A DNA stretch of 64,000 nucleotides, taken from Aliivibrio finisterrensis. Lineage in GTDB: Bacteria; Pseudomonadota; Gammaproteobacteria; Enterobacterales; Vibrionaceae. Under the pieces are notes generated by a model, which was not told the origin of the DNA, ran no database searches, and saw nothing but the letters and a program-made list of their open reading frames with translations. Positions 9,013 through 16,875 of the stretch are shown in pieces. Position 1 is the stretch's first letter, and each line of letters begins with the position of its first letter. The position numbers and the translations under genes are program-made. The stretch covers positions 1 through 64,000 of the forward strand of contig NZ_WBVP01000014.1 of NCBI RefSeq assembly GCF_008933155.1, given 5' to 3'.

Positions 9013-10986
9013 TCAATTTTCTAAAATAGCTTCTTGTTTTTCTGATTCATTTTCACTGCTCTGATTGGCTTTTGCCAAAAATTCAGACACATTGCGTAAA
9101 TCTCGTGTTCTTGGTATTGGTGGTAAACTCTGTAAAAATGTTGAACCATAAGGTCGTGTGACTAAACGGTTATCACAAATCACCAATACTCCTTTATCTT
9201 TAGTGTCTCGAATAAGACGACCAACACCCTGCTTCAACGTAATGACAGCATCTGGAATTTGTACTTGCGAGAATGCATCACCACCACTCAATTGACAATC
9301 TTCAATTCGAGCTTTTAACAATGGATCATCGGGTGCTGTAAAAGGAAGTTTATCAATGATAACACAGCTTAGCGCATCACCTCTAACATCAATCCCTTCC
9401 CAAAAAGCGCCCGTAGCAACCAATAAAGCATTCCCTAGTTCCATAAACTCAGACAGTAATTGCTGCTTAGTGGTTTCACCTTGTACTAAGACTGGCAGAT
9501 CGAGTGTTTCTCTAAATTTCTCAGCTAAGTCACGCATCATTTGATGTGAAGTGCATAAGAAAAAACAACGACCATTATTTTGCTTAATCACTGGTTGCAA
9601 TAACTCGACTAGTTTTTCAGCAATACCGTAACTGTTCGGTTCAGGCAAGAAACGAGGCACGCACAATAGCGCCTGTGTCTGATAATCAAACGGACTTGGT
9701 AAGGTAAACTGCTTCTTAGGCTCTAACCCTAAACGCTGAGTAAAATGCGAAAAATCATCATTTACCGCTAACGTTGCTGACGTAAAAATCCACGCACCTT
9801 CTTTATCGGCGAGATGCTCTTTAAATTTATCAGCAACAGAAAGAGGGGTTATATTCAAACTAAAATGACGAGGAGTACATTCATACCAATATGAATAACC
9901 ACCAATCGTTGTATCACAAACACGCTCGAGTCGATTTTTTAGTAAGGTGCAACGCTCAAAGGCGGCATCCAATAGTTGACTACGACCTAATGCTAATTTT
10001 AATACATCATGTGCTAACTCGAAGGCATCGTTAATTCTTACAATTTCGCGCTGAACCGCTTGAGACTTAATCGCTTCTCGCCAGTTACCTCTAAAATTGG
10101 TATCACCTAAAATGATACGCAAGTCCATTGCTGAGCCAGCTAAACGCTCCGCTACTTTTTGCAGTTGGCGCATGTCTTTTGCTTCAGTGCGATAACCAAT
10201 CTCGATATCTTTGGCTAATTCCGTTAATTGTCGGCTTGATAAATTCTGTCCAAAGTACTGGCTGGCAATATCTGGAAGCTGATGGGCTTCATCAAAGATA
10301 AAAATATCTGCTTCTGGAATTAGCTCACCAAATCCAGTTTCTTTAATTGCTAAATCGGCTAAAAATAGATGATGGTTTACCACCACGACATCCGCATCCA
10401 TCGCTTTTTTACGCGCTTTAACCACAAAACACTCTTCAAAGCTTGGGCATTCTTTCCCTAAACAATTATCATTTGTTGATGTAATGCTTGGGATAATTGG
10501 GCTGTCTTCTGCAATTGCAGTGCAATCACCTAAATCGCCGGTTTTAGTTTCAGAAGACCAAGAACGTACCTTTACTAATTGAGTTAATAATTCAGGATCT
10601 GCGTGAGGCGTGTGGCTTTCTACCAATTGTTGATTCAAGCGTTCAGGACATAAATAATTTGAGCGCCCTTTTAATAAGGCGACTTGGCCATAAAAGCCCA
10701 AGGATGACGTCATTAAAGGTAGGTCTCGATGAAACAGCTGCTCTTGTAAGTTTTTAGAACCGGTACTGATGATGGTTTTTTTTCCACTCACTAATGCAGG
10801 AGCCAAATAGGCAAAGGTTTTTCCGGTACCCGTACCCGCTTCTACAACAAGCTGCGTACCATTTTTAATTGCATCATGAACGGCATGAGCCATATCAAGC
10901 TGGGGTTGACGAGGTTGGAAGCCGGGGATGGCTTTACCTAACGCGCCTGAAGAAGAAAATATCTTGGCTATCATATCAACCTGCAT
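9013..10986 (-). CDS. yoaA: ATP-dependent Fe-S DNA helicase YoaA (DinG/XPD family)
   Basis: Superfamily 2 helicase acting on damaged or stalled replication intermediates; YoaA of E. coli works with HolC (chi). Walker A is EAGTGTGKT with Lys56. The Fe-S cysteines are Cys113, Cys175, Cys180 and Cys186, with the 5- and 6-residue spacings seen in DinG. The Walker B box is DEAH at 232-235. The C-terminal helicase domain includes the [12 protein letters not shown] motif. It is 657 residues. An alternative start at Met5 would match E. coli better, but the first ATG is plausible too. Confidence 0.94.
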   Translation of the reverse strand: MQVDMIAKIFSSSGALGKAIPGFQPRQPQLDMAHAVHDAIKNGTQLVVEAGTGTGKTFAYLAPALVSGKKTIISTGSKNLQEQLFHRDLPLMTSSLGFYGQVALLKGRSNYLCPERLNQQLVESHTPHADPELLTQLVKVRSWSSETKTGDLGDCTAIAEDSPIIPSITSTNDNCLGKECPSFEECFVVKARKKAMDADVVVVNHHLFLADLAIKETGFGELIPEADIFIFDEAHQLPDIASQYFGQNLSSRQLTELAKDIEIGYRTEAKDMRQLQKVAERLAGSAMDLRIILGDTNFRGNWREAIKSQAVQREIVRINDAFELAHDVLKLALGRSQLLDAAFERCTLLKNRLERVCDTTIGGYSYWYECTPRHFSLNITPLSVADKFKEHLADKEGAWIFTSATLAVNDDFSHFTQRLGLEPKKQFTLPSPFDYQTQALLCVPRFLPEPNSYGIAEKLVELLQPVIKQNNGRCFFLCTSHQMMRDLAEKFRETLDLPVLVQGETTKQQLLSEFMELGNALLVATGAFWEGIDVRGDALSCVIIDKLPFTAPDDPLLKARIEDCQLSGGDAFSQVQIPDAVITLKQGVGRLIRDTKDKGVLVICDNRLVTRPYGSTFLQSLPPIPRTRDLRNVSEFLAKANQSSENESEKQEAILEN

Positions 10987-11223
10987 TCATTGTAAGTTTA
11001 AAAATAAGGTTGAGATTATGCCAAGATTTTGGAAAAAACTAAACGCTAAGTTTTGAGAGTTACGGTCTAAAACAGCGACTTCCAGATAACGACTTTCGCT
11101 AGTATTTTGATTTGATTTAGTAAAAACCCCTTTACGCCCTCTTCATTTATCGGTAAAAGAATAGAGAGCATACTATTTATAATTACCAATTTAGGTAAAA
11201 CCATTGCAAACACGAGAGATAAA

Positions 11224-12057
11224 ATGGAAAAGAAAATACTACTAACGGATTGCCCTGATTCTCGTGGGCTAATAGCGAAAATAACCAACATTTGTTACAA
11301 ACATCAGTTAAATATTATTCATAATAATGAATATGTTGATAATGTCACAGGCCAGTTCTTTATGAGAACCGAGCTAGAAGGCATTTTTAATGATGTCACT
11401 TTTTTAACTGATATTGATGAAGCACTTCCGCCAGGGAGCCATCGTAAGTTAGTGACAGAACCGCGAAAGAAAGTGGTTATTCTGGTAACAAAAGAAGCAC
11501 ATTGTATTGGTGACATTCTTATCAAAGCCTATTCTGGTGCAATGAATATTGATATTGCCGCAGTTGTCGGTAACCACGATACTTTAGGTGGATTAATCGA
11601 AAAATTTGATATCCCATTCCACTATGTCTCTCATGAAGATCTGTCGCGCGAAGAGCATGAGGAAAAAATGCTTGAGGTCATTCATTCTTATGAGCCTGAA
11701 TACGTGGTTCTAGCAAAATATATGCGTGTATTAACGCCAAACTTTGTGGCTCAATTTCCTAAAAAAATCATTAATATTCACCACAGCTTCTTGCCTGCAT
11801 TTATTGGTGCTAAACCCTATCAACAAGCGTACGATCGCGGCGTAAAAATCATTGGTGCAACAGCACACTTTGTGACAAATGATTTAGATGAGGGACCAAT
11901 TATTAAGCAAGATGTTATCCCTGTGGATCACAACTTTAGTGCTGAAGATATGGCAATGGCGGGGCGTGATGTTGAAAAATCTGTACTCAGTAAAGCGCTT
12001 ACTAAAGTCTTAAATGATCACGTTTTTGTGTATGGTAACAAAACCGTTATTCTTTAA
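11224..12057 (+). CDS. purU: Formyltetrahydrofolate deformylase PurU
   Basis: Hydrolyses 10-formyl-THF to formate and THF, supplying formate to PurT and balancing one-carbon pools. An N-terminal ACT domain (residues 1-80, DCPDSRGLIAKITN) senses methionine/glycine in the E. coli enzyme. The formyltransferase-fold domain (85-277) carries NIHHSFLPAF (about 184-193) and the catalytic-loop Asp222 in DLDEGPI. It is 277 residues, full length. It is divergent from yoaA and followed by its own terminator. Confidence 0.97.
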   Translation: MEKKILLTDCPDSRGLIAKITNICYKHQLNIIHNNEYVDNVTGQFFMRTELEGIFNDVTFLTDIDEALPPGSHRKLVTEPRKKVVILVTKEAHCIGDILIKAYSGAMNIDIAAVVGNHDTLGGLIEKFDIPFHYVSHEDLSREEHEEKMLEVIHSYEPEYVVLAKYMRVLTPNFVAQFPKKIINIHHSFLPAFIGAKPYQQAYDRGVKIIGATAHFVTNDLDEGPIIKQDVIPVDHNFSAEDMAMAGRDVEKSVLSKALTKVLNDHVFVYGNKTVIL

Positions 12058-12065
12058 TCTTACAG

Positions 12066-12106
12066 AAAACAAAAACAGCGTTCATAATGATCGCCGTTTT
12101 TGTTTT
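12066..12106 (+). terminator. Terminator after purU
   Basis: Inverted repeat AAAACAAAAACAGCG (12066-12080) with CGCCGTTTTTGTTTT (12092-12106), one mismatch, starting 9 bases after the purU stop and ending in T-rich sequence. It may also serve the convergent hydrolase gene on the minus strand. Confidence 0.8.
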
Positions 12107-12126
12107 TATCTGTTGCTGTAACGCTC

Positions 12127-12924
12127 TTACTGTGCAGCTATAAACTCTATTGCGTGTTTATTAAATTCTTTTGGTTTATCAATATTACACACATGTCCAC
12201 ACTCAGGGATCTGTAATAATTGACTGTGTTCATGGACTGCTACCATCTCTTCGACAGGCTTCATAAACAAATAATCATTTGCCCCCATCACATACAGCGT
12301 AGGTATTGCGAGTTCTTTATCTTTAAAGTAACGCATTAATGGGTTTACATCAGCCGCTAATTTGAACCAACGTTTAAACTCTTTTTGGCATAATTTTTTG
12401 GCTTCACGTGTAAAAATATGACGAGATTCTTTTTGACTCTTCTGCGGCATAACAACATAAGAAAACAATTTATATAACCACATATAAGGCATGATATTTT
12501 TCGTCATATCCCCCATTTTAATCAGAAATTGAGATCGAAAATTAAAGCGTGTAATCGCACCTGCCAACACCATTGAACTCACTCTTTCTTGCGCAAGCTC
12601 GGCAAGATTTCGAACGATAATAGTACCCAAAGACATACCAACAAAATGCGCAGATTTGATATTAAGATGATCTAGCACATCCAAGATATCTTGGCTAACT
12701 GCTTTGAAAGAGTATTGTTTATTAATAAATTCTTTAATTTTAGAAAAATTATTCGAGCGTCCATGACCACGTAAATCAATGAGTAATACATTGAAGTTTT
12801 TTCTAAAAGCAGCAACTTGTTTAAACCATGTTGTCGAACTTCCACCAGCCCCATGAACAAACACTACCCATTTAGAACTTGATTCGTGCTCATAAGCTTT
12901 GTGGAATAATAAAGAATCAGTCAT
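12127..12924 (-). CDS. Alpha/beta fold hydrolase
   Basis: Second putative serine hydrolase in the window, 265 residues. HG-GG oxyanion loop FVHGAGGSSTTWF at 22-34, nucleophile motif GMSLG with Ser98, acidic residue in GANDYLF near 217, and histidine 244 in ECGHVCNIDKP complete a normal triad. There is no signal peptide. It resembles MhpC/BioH-type hydrolases, but no substrate can be named. It converges with purU. Beyond its 5' end is the intron-remnant region, so it appears to be transcribed alone. Confidence 0.85.
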   Translation of the reverse strand: MTDSLLFHKAYEHESSSKWVVFVHGAGGSSTTWFKQVAAFRKNFNVLLIDLRGHGRSNNFSKIKEFINKQYSFKAVSQDILDVLDHLNIKSAHFVGMSLGTIIVRNLAELAQERVSSMVLAGAITRFNFRSQFLIKMGDMTKNIMPYMWLYKLFSYVVMPQKSQKESRHIFTREAKKLCQKEFKRWFKLAADVNPLMRYFKDKELAIPTLYVMGANDYLFMKPVEEMVAVHEHSQLLQIPECGHVCNIDKPKEFNKHAIEFIAAQ

Positions 12925-13014
12925 TCATTTTACTTTCATAAAAAATACACATTGCAGTCACTATATCATTTCAAAAGAGTAATGAATATACACGAAGCCT
13001 TGCTCCTTACTTAT

Positions 13015-13290
13015 ATCCGAGTGGACTAAACACCATGATGCGGACGGCCTATTGTGCTGTGCTCGTATTTCCTATTGAACATTACCCGCTTTCAATAAAC
13101 AGCCTGAGGAGCTTTCAAATGCAACCATCTGTCACTCGCCGCTTTATACCATCAATAATCAAATTGTGATCGAGCACGTCGAAATATTTCGATAGTTCCA
13201 TATCCACAACGTATGCATGTTAATATTGTCACATGAACATCGATGCTTTATTGACCGCATGGTGGCAGCTTCGCACTATTTTGGCCCCTT
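13015..13290 (-). pseudogene. Degenerate group II intron reverse transcriptase (LtrA-type) remnant
   Basis: Translation of the minus strand gives an interrupted piece of a group II intron-encoded protein. It reads RSCHHAVNKA, then HAYVVDMELSKYFDVLDH, then KRRVTDGCI and KLLRLFIESG, and at 13019-13034 the DNA for GV-SPL. These match the RT fingers-palm order RSCHHAI...YVVDMDL-KYFD...GTPQGGVISPL. At least three in-frame stops and several small deletions interrupt it, and the YADD active-site region is missing. The flanking intron RNA domains are not recognisable, so neither end is defined. Confidence 0.75.
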
Positions 13291-13468
13291 GCTTACCAAC
13301 ACTGCCGAGATAGGTTACGGTTAGTTGCGTACATCTAACTTCCTGTGGCTCCTTATAAACCCACCGTTGGTAAGTGGCGACCTTACCTTTCAGATTGTAT
13401 TTCCCTTAGTCAGGGTGACTCTGCTTTCTTTCAAACAGACCCGTTTGTCAGTTTTGCTGGACAAACAA

Positions 13469-13498
13469 AAAAACGAGTACCTTCCGATTCTCGTTTTT
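13469..13498. terminator. Bidirectional terminator after feoC
   Basis: AAAAACGAG (13469-13477) pairs with CTCGTTTTT (13490-13498) around a 12-base loop, 28 bases beyond the feoC stop. A and T tracts on either side allow function on both strands. Confidence 0.8.
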
Positions 13499-13525
13499 AT
13501 TTACCACGCTAATAAAACTAGACGG

Positions 13526-13768
13526 CTATCGTATGTAAGTCGTCATTAACTCATCTTTATATACAGGGCGATACCATACGCGCTCAGCCTCTTGGCAACA
13601 CTGAGCTTTATCACAGCCAATAAGCTCACGGGTTAATTTTCCTTTCTTCACCCAGAGCTCAAGCATTGCATCCACACCATCTTCACTCATGCTGAATTTC
13701 TTTGCTAGTGCAATACGCTCTACACGGCCTTGTTCATCAATGTACTGTTTAAGCTCTGTTAAAATCAT
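13526..13768 (-). CDS. feoC: Ferrous iron transport accessory protein FeoC
   Basis: Small winged-helix protein of the Feo system. Residues 1-45 form the helix-turn-helix-like part (LKQYIDEQGRVERIALAKKFSMSEDGVDAML). Cys52, Cys57 and Cys58 lie in the wing loop where enterobacterial FeoC carries Fe-S ligands. It is 80 residues. The start overlaps the end of feoB by 4 bases (ATGA), so translation is coupled. In Vibrio, FeoC is reported to be needed for FeoB complex function. Confidence 0.9.
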   Translation of the reverse strand: MILTELKQYIDEQGRVERIALAKKFSMSEDGVDAMLELWVKKGKLTRELIGCDKAQCCQEAERVWYRPVYKDELMTTYIR

Positions 13769-16041
13769 ACTAAGGCAGCCTCTTGTTGCTCGACTTCTTT
13801 ACTCTTATGTTTCAAGGCCAAATAAGTTACAGCCATTGCGATTAGCGAAATTGCAATCCACATACTGCTTGTCATTGGTGTATTAGAGAAATTGGCAATT
13901 TGGTAGTACAGCGTTGCTGATACGTAAGCTAATAGCATTGTCCAGCCCGCAATAAAGTAAGAGTACTGACGACCAAACTCACGCATATACGCCCCCATTG
14001 CAGCCACACATGGCGTGTAAAGCAGAATAAAGATTAAGTAAGCCATCGCACTTGCGCTTGTCACAAAGTGAGCTTGTAAATTACCAAAGATTGAATCAGC
14101 AACACCTTGGTCTTCTGCAACAGCACTAGAATTTGTTAAATCACCGACTTCAACACCTAATGGATCTGAATAGCTTAAACCTGATAGGTTGTCAGGAATA
14201 GACATCACCGCCTCTTCAAGACTTGCCATTAAATCAAACTCAGCACCTTCATCAGCGGGATCTGAATATAAGCTGTTTAATGTACCGACTACGGCTTCTT
14301 TTGCAAAAATACCGGTAATAATACCCACGGTTGCTGGCCAGTTATCTTCTTGAATACCAATTGGCGCTAATACTGGAGTTACGATTTGAGCGGCTTTTGA
14401 TAATACGGAGTTTTCACTGTCTTCGTTACCAAATGAACCGTCCATACCCAATGAGTTAAAGAAGCTTAAAATAGTTACAACAACAACAATCGTTTTACCT
14501 GCACCAAGAACAAAGCGCTTCAGTTTCTGCCATGTTTTAATCATGATGTTACGTATTGTTGGAAATTCATAATCTGGAATTTCCATGATGAACGTATCAC
14601 TACGGCCTGGATAGATTGTGTGCTTCAATAGTAAGCCTGTGAAAACAGCCGCTAAAATACCTAAGAAATACAAACCAAATACTACGTTCTGACCATTTTC
14701 TGGGAAGAAAGCTGCAGCAAACAAAGCATAAACAGGAAGACGTGCGCCACATGACATAAATGGAGCCATTGATGCCGCCAGTTTACGTTCACGCTCTTGC
14801 TCTAACGTACGAGTCGCCATAATAGCAGGAACGTTACAACCAAAACCTAGAACCAAAGGAACAAACGCTTTACCAGGTAAACCAATCTTTTGCATTACTT
14901 TATCAAGTACAAAAGCAGCGCGAGCCATATAACCCGAGCTTTCAAGTAGAGATAGGAATAAGTATAAACAACCGATCACAGGAATAAATGTCGCGACGGT
15001 TTGAATACCACCACCAACACCATCAGCGATAAGTGTAACTAACCAAACAGGCAAATGGCCATCTAATAAATAATGGCTACCATCAACGAGTAATGCCCCA
15101 ACACCAATATCAAAGAAATCAATAAATGCACTACCAATGTTAATAGAGAACATAAACATCAGGTACATGACCAAGAAAAAGAAAGGAATACCGATCCATT
15201 TATTTAAAATTACACGGTCAATTTTCTCACTAACACTGTGGCTTAAACCACCTTCTTGACGACGTAATTGCTGACATAATTGATGTAAAAATGTGTATCG
15301 ACAATCCGCAATATGAAAATCAGCTTCGACTTTCGTCGTTAATACATTAACGATATTAGCCACTGCATTTCTTTTTTCTGCTTCTAATCCATTCAATACT
15401 AATGCGTCATTTTCTAATGCTCGAATTGCCAGAGAACGACTTGATGCGTAATCACTTGTAAATAATGATGACGCTTCTTCTATTGCCGCCTCAACTTGTT
15501 CGCCATACGTCAGCTCAAGCGAGGTCATTTTTATGCCTTGAGCAATAGATTTATGAAGTTTTTCTTTAAACTTATGAACTTTGCCATTGTTGTTTGCAGA
15601 AAGTGCAAGTACTGGGCAGCCTAGTTTTTTCTCTAAACCTTTAATATCAAGAACTTGTCGTTGACGCTTTAATACATCCATTTTATTCAGTACAACGATC
15701 ATTGGGCGACCCAATTCACGCAACTGTAATGTCATGTATAAACTACGTTCTAAACAAGAGGCATCCACCACATTAATAATCACGTCAGCATCATGTGTTA
15801 AAACCGCTCTTGAGGCGATGGTTTCATCAAGGCTATTTACATCATTACCACTGTCTAGTGCGTAGATACCAGGTAAATCCGTTAATAAAAAATCATCACC
15901 AGAACACGTATATTTACCGGTTTTCTTTTCGACAGTTACACCCGCCCAGTTACCAACTTGTTGCTTAGCACCAGTTAGGCCATTAAATAAGGTTGTTTTA
16001 CCACTGTTTGGGTTACCTACAGTTAGTACTTGATACTGCAT
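13765..16041 (-). CDS. feoB: Ferrous iron permease FeoB
   Basis: Inner-membrane Fe(II) importer with an N-terminal GTP-binding domain. G1 is GNPNSGKTT at residues 9-17, G3 is DLPGIY, and G4 is NKMD. The helical spacer domain is at about 170-270. From about 285 on there are multiple membrane segments with the two Gate regions (for example GFGCNVPAIMATRTLE). It is 758 residues, full length. It follows feoA by one base and overlaps feoC by four, giving a compact feoABC operon. Confidence 0.97.
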   Translation of the reverse strand: MQYQVLTVGNPNSGKTTLFNGLTGAKQQVGNWAGVTVEKKTGKYTCSGDDFLLTDLPGIYALDSGNDVNSLDETIASRAVLTHDADVIINVVDASCLERSLYMTLQLRELGRPMIVVLNKMDVLKRQRQVLDIKGLEKKLGCPVLALSANNNGKVHKFKEKLHKSIAQGIKMTSLELTYGEQVEAAIEEASSLFTSDYASSRSLAIRALENDALVLNGLEAEKRNAVANIVNVLTTKVEADFHIADCRYTFLHQLCQQLRRQEGGLSHSVSEKIDRVILNKWIGIPFFFLVMYLMFMFSINIGSAFIDFFDIGVGALLVDGSHYLLDGHLPVWLVTLIADGVGGGIQTVATFIPVIGCLYLFLSLLESSGYMARAAFVLDKVMQKIGLPGKAFVPLVLGFGCNVPAIMATRTLEQERERKLAASMAPFMSCGARLPVYALFAAAFFPENGQNVVFGLYFLGILAAVFTGLLLKHTIYPGRSDTFIMEIPDYEFPTIRNIMIKTWQKLKRFVLGAGKTIVVVVTILSFFNSLGMDGSFGNEDSENSVLSKAAQIVTPVLAPIGIQEDNWPATVGIITGIFAKEAVVGTLNSLYSDPADEGAEFDLMASLEEAVMSIPDNLSGLSYSDPLGVEVGDLTNSSAVAEDQGVADSIFGNLQAHFVTSASAMAYLIFILLYTPCVAAMGAYMREFGRQYSYFIAGWTMLLAYVSATLYYQIANFSNTPMTSSMWIAISLIAMAVTYLALKHKSKEVEQQEAALV

Positions 16042-16042
16042 C

Positions 16043-16270
16043 TTATAATTCCTTAACTGTGATCTGTTCTGCTAAATTTTTACGAATAGCGAGAGAAGTA
16101 CCTCTTACGCTAATTTGTAATGGGTCGCCCATTGGAGCTTTACGCAAAATAAAGATTTCCGTATGCGGTAGCATTCCCATTACCATTAGCTTCTTTCTTG
16201 TATCTGTTGGTAATAAAGACATATCGGTTACTACGGCTTTTTTTCCGCTATCTAATTGCGTTAGTTTCAT
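16043..16270 (-). CDS. feoA: Ferrous iron transport protein FeoA
   Basis: SH3-like cytosolic partner of FeoB, about 75 residues. The start at the ATG ending at 16270 gives MKLTQLDSGKKAVV, has GGAG six bases upstream, and fits the family. The longer frame to 16297 would place coding sequence over the Fur box. Conserved KLMVMGMLPHTEI is present. First gene of feoABC, with a Fur box and an FNR-type site just upstream. Confidence 0.93.
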   Translation of the reverse strand: MKLTQLDSGKKAVVTDMSLLPTDTRKKLMVMGMLPHTEIFILRKAPMGDPLQISVRGTSLAIRKNLAEQITVKEL

Positions 16271-16282
16271 CTCAAGCTCCAC

Positions 16283-16301
16283 GATAGTGAGAATCATTAT
16301 T
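16283..16301. promoter_or_regulatory. Fur box upstream of feoA
   Basis: GATAGTGAGAATCATTATT matches the 19-base Fur consensus at 16 positions. It lies 13 bases before the feoA start, covering the predicted transcription start (-10 TATAGA on the minus strand at 16314-16319). Iron repression of feo is therefore expected. Confidence 0.85.
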
Positions 16302-16338
16302 ATTTCGTTTCATTCTATAACTTACGCTTACATTTTTC

Positions 16339-16352
16339 TTGCGATAAATCAA
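16339..16352. promoter_or_regulatory. FNR-like site upstream of feoA
   Basis: TTGCG-ATAA-ATCAA matches the FNR pattern TTGAT-N4-ATCAA in 8 of 10 positions. Its centre is about 39 bases upstream of the start predicted from the -10 box, close to an activator position near -41.5. Anaerobic activation of feo by FNR is known in enterobacteria. CRP binding would be an alternative. Confidence 0.6.
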
Positions 16353-16433
16353 TTTTTGTCAGTAAATTGACAAAAATCCTATAAATTTAAACTTTTATGC
16401 GGAAAATATCTTTTGTGATACCGCTCCAAGGCA

Positions 16434-16475
16434 ACGTCAATTACGTCAAAAACCTCTAGCAAAAAACAACGTCAA
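16434..16475. repeat. Three ACGTCAA repeats upstream of tfoR
   Basis: ACGTCAA occurs at 16434-16440, 16443-16449 and 16469-16475, in one orientation, in a gene-free stretch some 150-190 bases before the predicted tfoR start. The first two are spaced 9 bases apart. They are candidates for an activator operator, with TfoS the obvious candidate. Confidence 0.45.
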
Positions 16476-16625
16476 AATAATGAAAGGATAGCAACAAAAA
16501 CGCCATTAAATAAAAACCCTTAGCATTCAACGGCTTGTGATTAATTTAAATTGATGGCGGATTTATACCTGTAGATTGTCGTTATTTTGATATGTAAAAA
16601 AAGAAAGCCAACGTATAGTTTCTAC

Positions 16626-16756
16626 ATCGAGAGGGAAACTTCTCAAACTTTTATTCTAATAGAGGTAATGAGATTTATCTTATTACCTCGGCAGCAAGCG
16701 AAGGCACCATTGGTGCCCGCGACGTAGTCCCCCCGGCTACGTCGCGATCTTTTTTT
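16626..16756 (+). ncRNA. tfoR: Small RNA, probable TfoR
   Basis: The intergenic region between feoA and tfoS holds an RNA-like element with no ORF. It has a 12-bp hairpin GAGGTAATGAGA/TCTTATTACCTC (16662-16689, loop TTTA), a palindromic hairpin GGCACC-ATT-GGTGCC (16703-16717), and a strong rho-independent terminator (CGCGACGTAG at 16718-16727 with CTACGTCGCG at 16737-16746, then seven Ts). A -10-like TATAGT at 16614-16619 suggests a start near 16626. In V. cholerae the tfoX-activating sRNA TfoR lies in the same place, between feoA and tfoS. The name rests on position and structure, and the 5' end is uncertain. Confidence 0.72.
16719..16756 (+). terminator. Rho-independent terminator of tfoR
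   Basis: Nine to ten base-pair GC-rich stem around the loop TCCCCCCGG, then GATC and seven Ts (16750-16756). It is the strongest terminator in the region and reads on the plus strand, which fixes the direction of the small RNA. Confidence 0.9.
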
Positions 16757-16875
16757 CTCTTCTTTAAATTAATAACCTATAAATTATCAGCACCTTACTT
16801 TCAATTCATATTTTTAAGCTATAAGTCGAAAAATCTAATCTATAGCATTAATAGGCTATCTAATATGAGTTTACA

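Larger units (their letters stand above)
12925..13525. other. 600-base gene-free stretch around the RT remnant
   Basis: No intact gene is seen between the hydrolase and feoC. The centre holds the reverse-transcriptase remnant. The part from about 13291 to 13460 is more GC-rich than its surroundings and has no recognisable coding or RNA-domain match. It may be further decayed intron or other mobile DNA. The right end holds the feoC terminator. Confidence 0.6.

Noticed and set aside
11018-11056. Short frame MPRFWKKLNAKF before purU
   Set aside because: 12 codons, no convincing ribosome site and no attenuator structure, so it is not reported as a leader peptide.
13325-13549. Plus-strand open frame over the feoC end
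   Set aside because: It overlaps the feoC 3' end and terminator and has no family resemblance.
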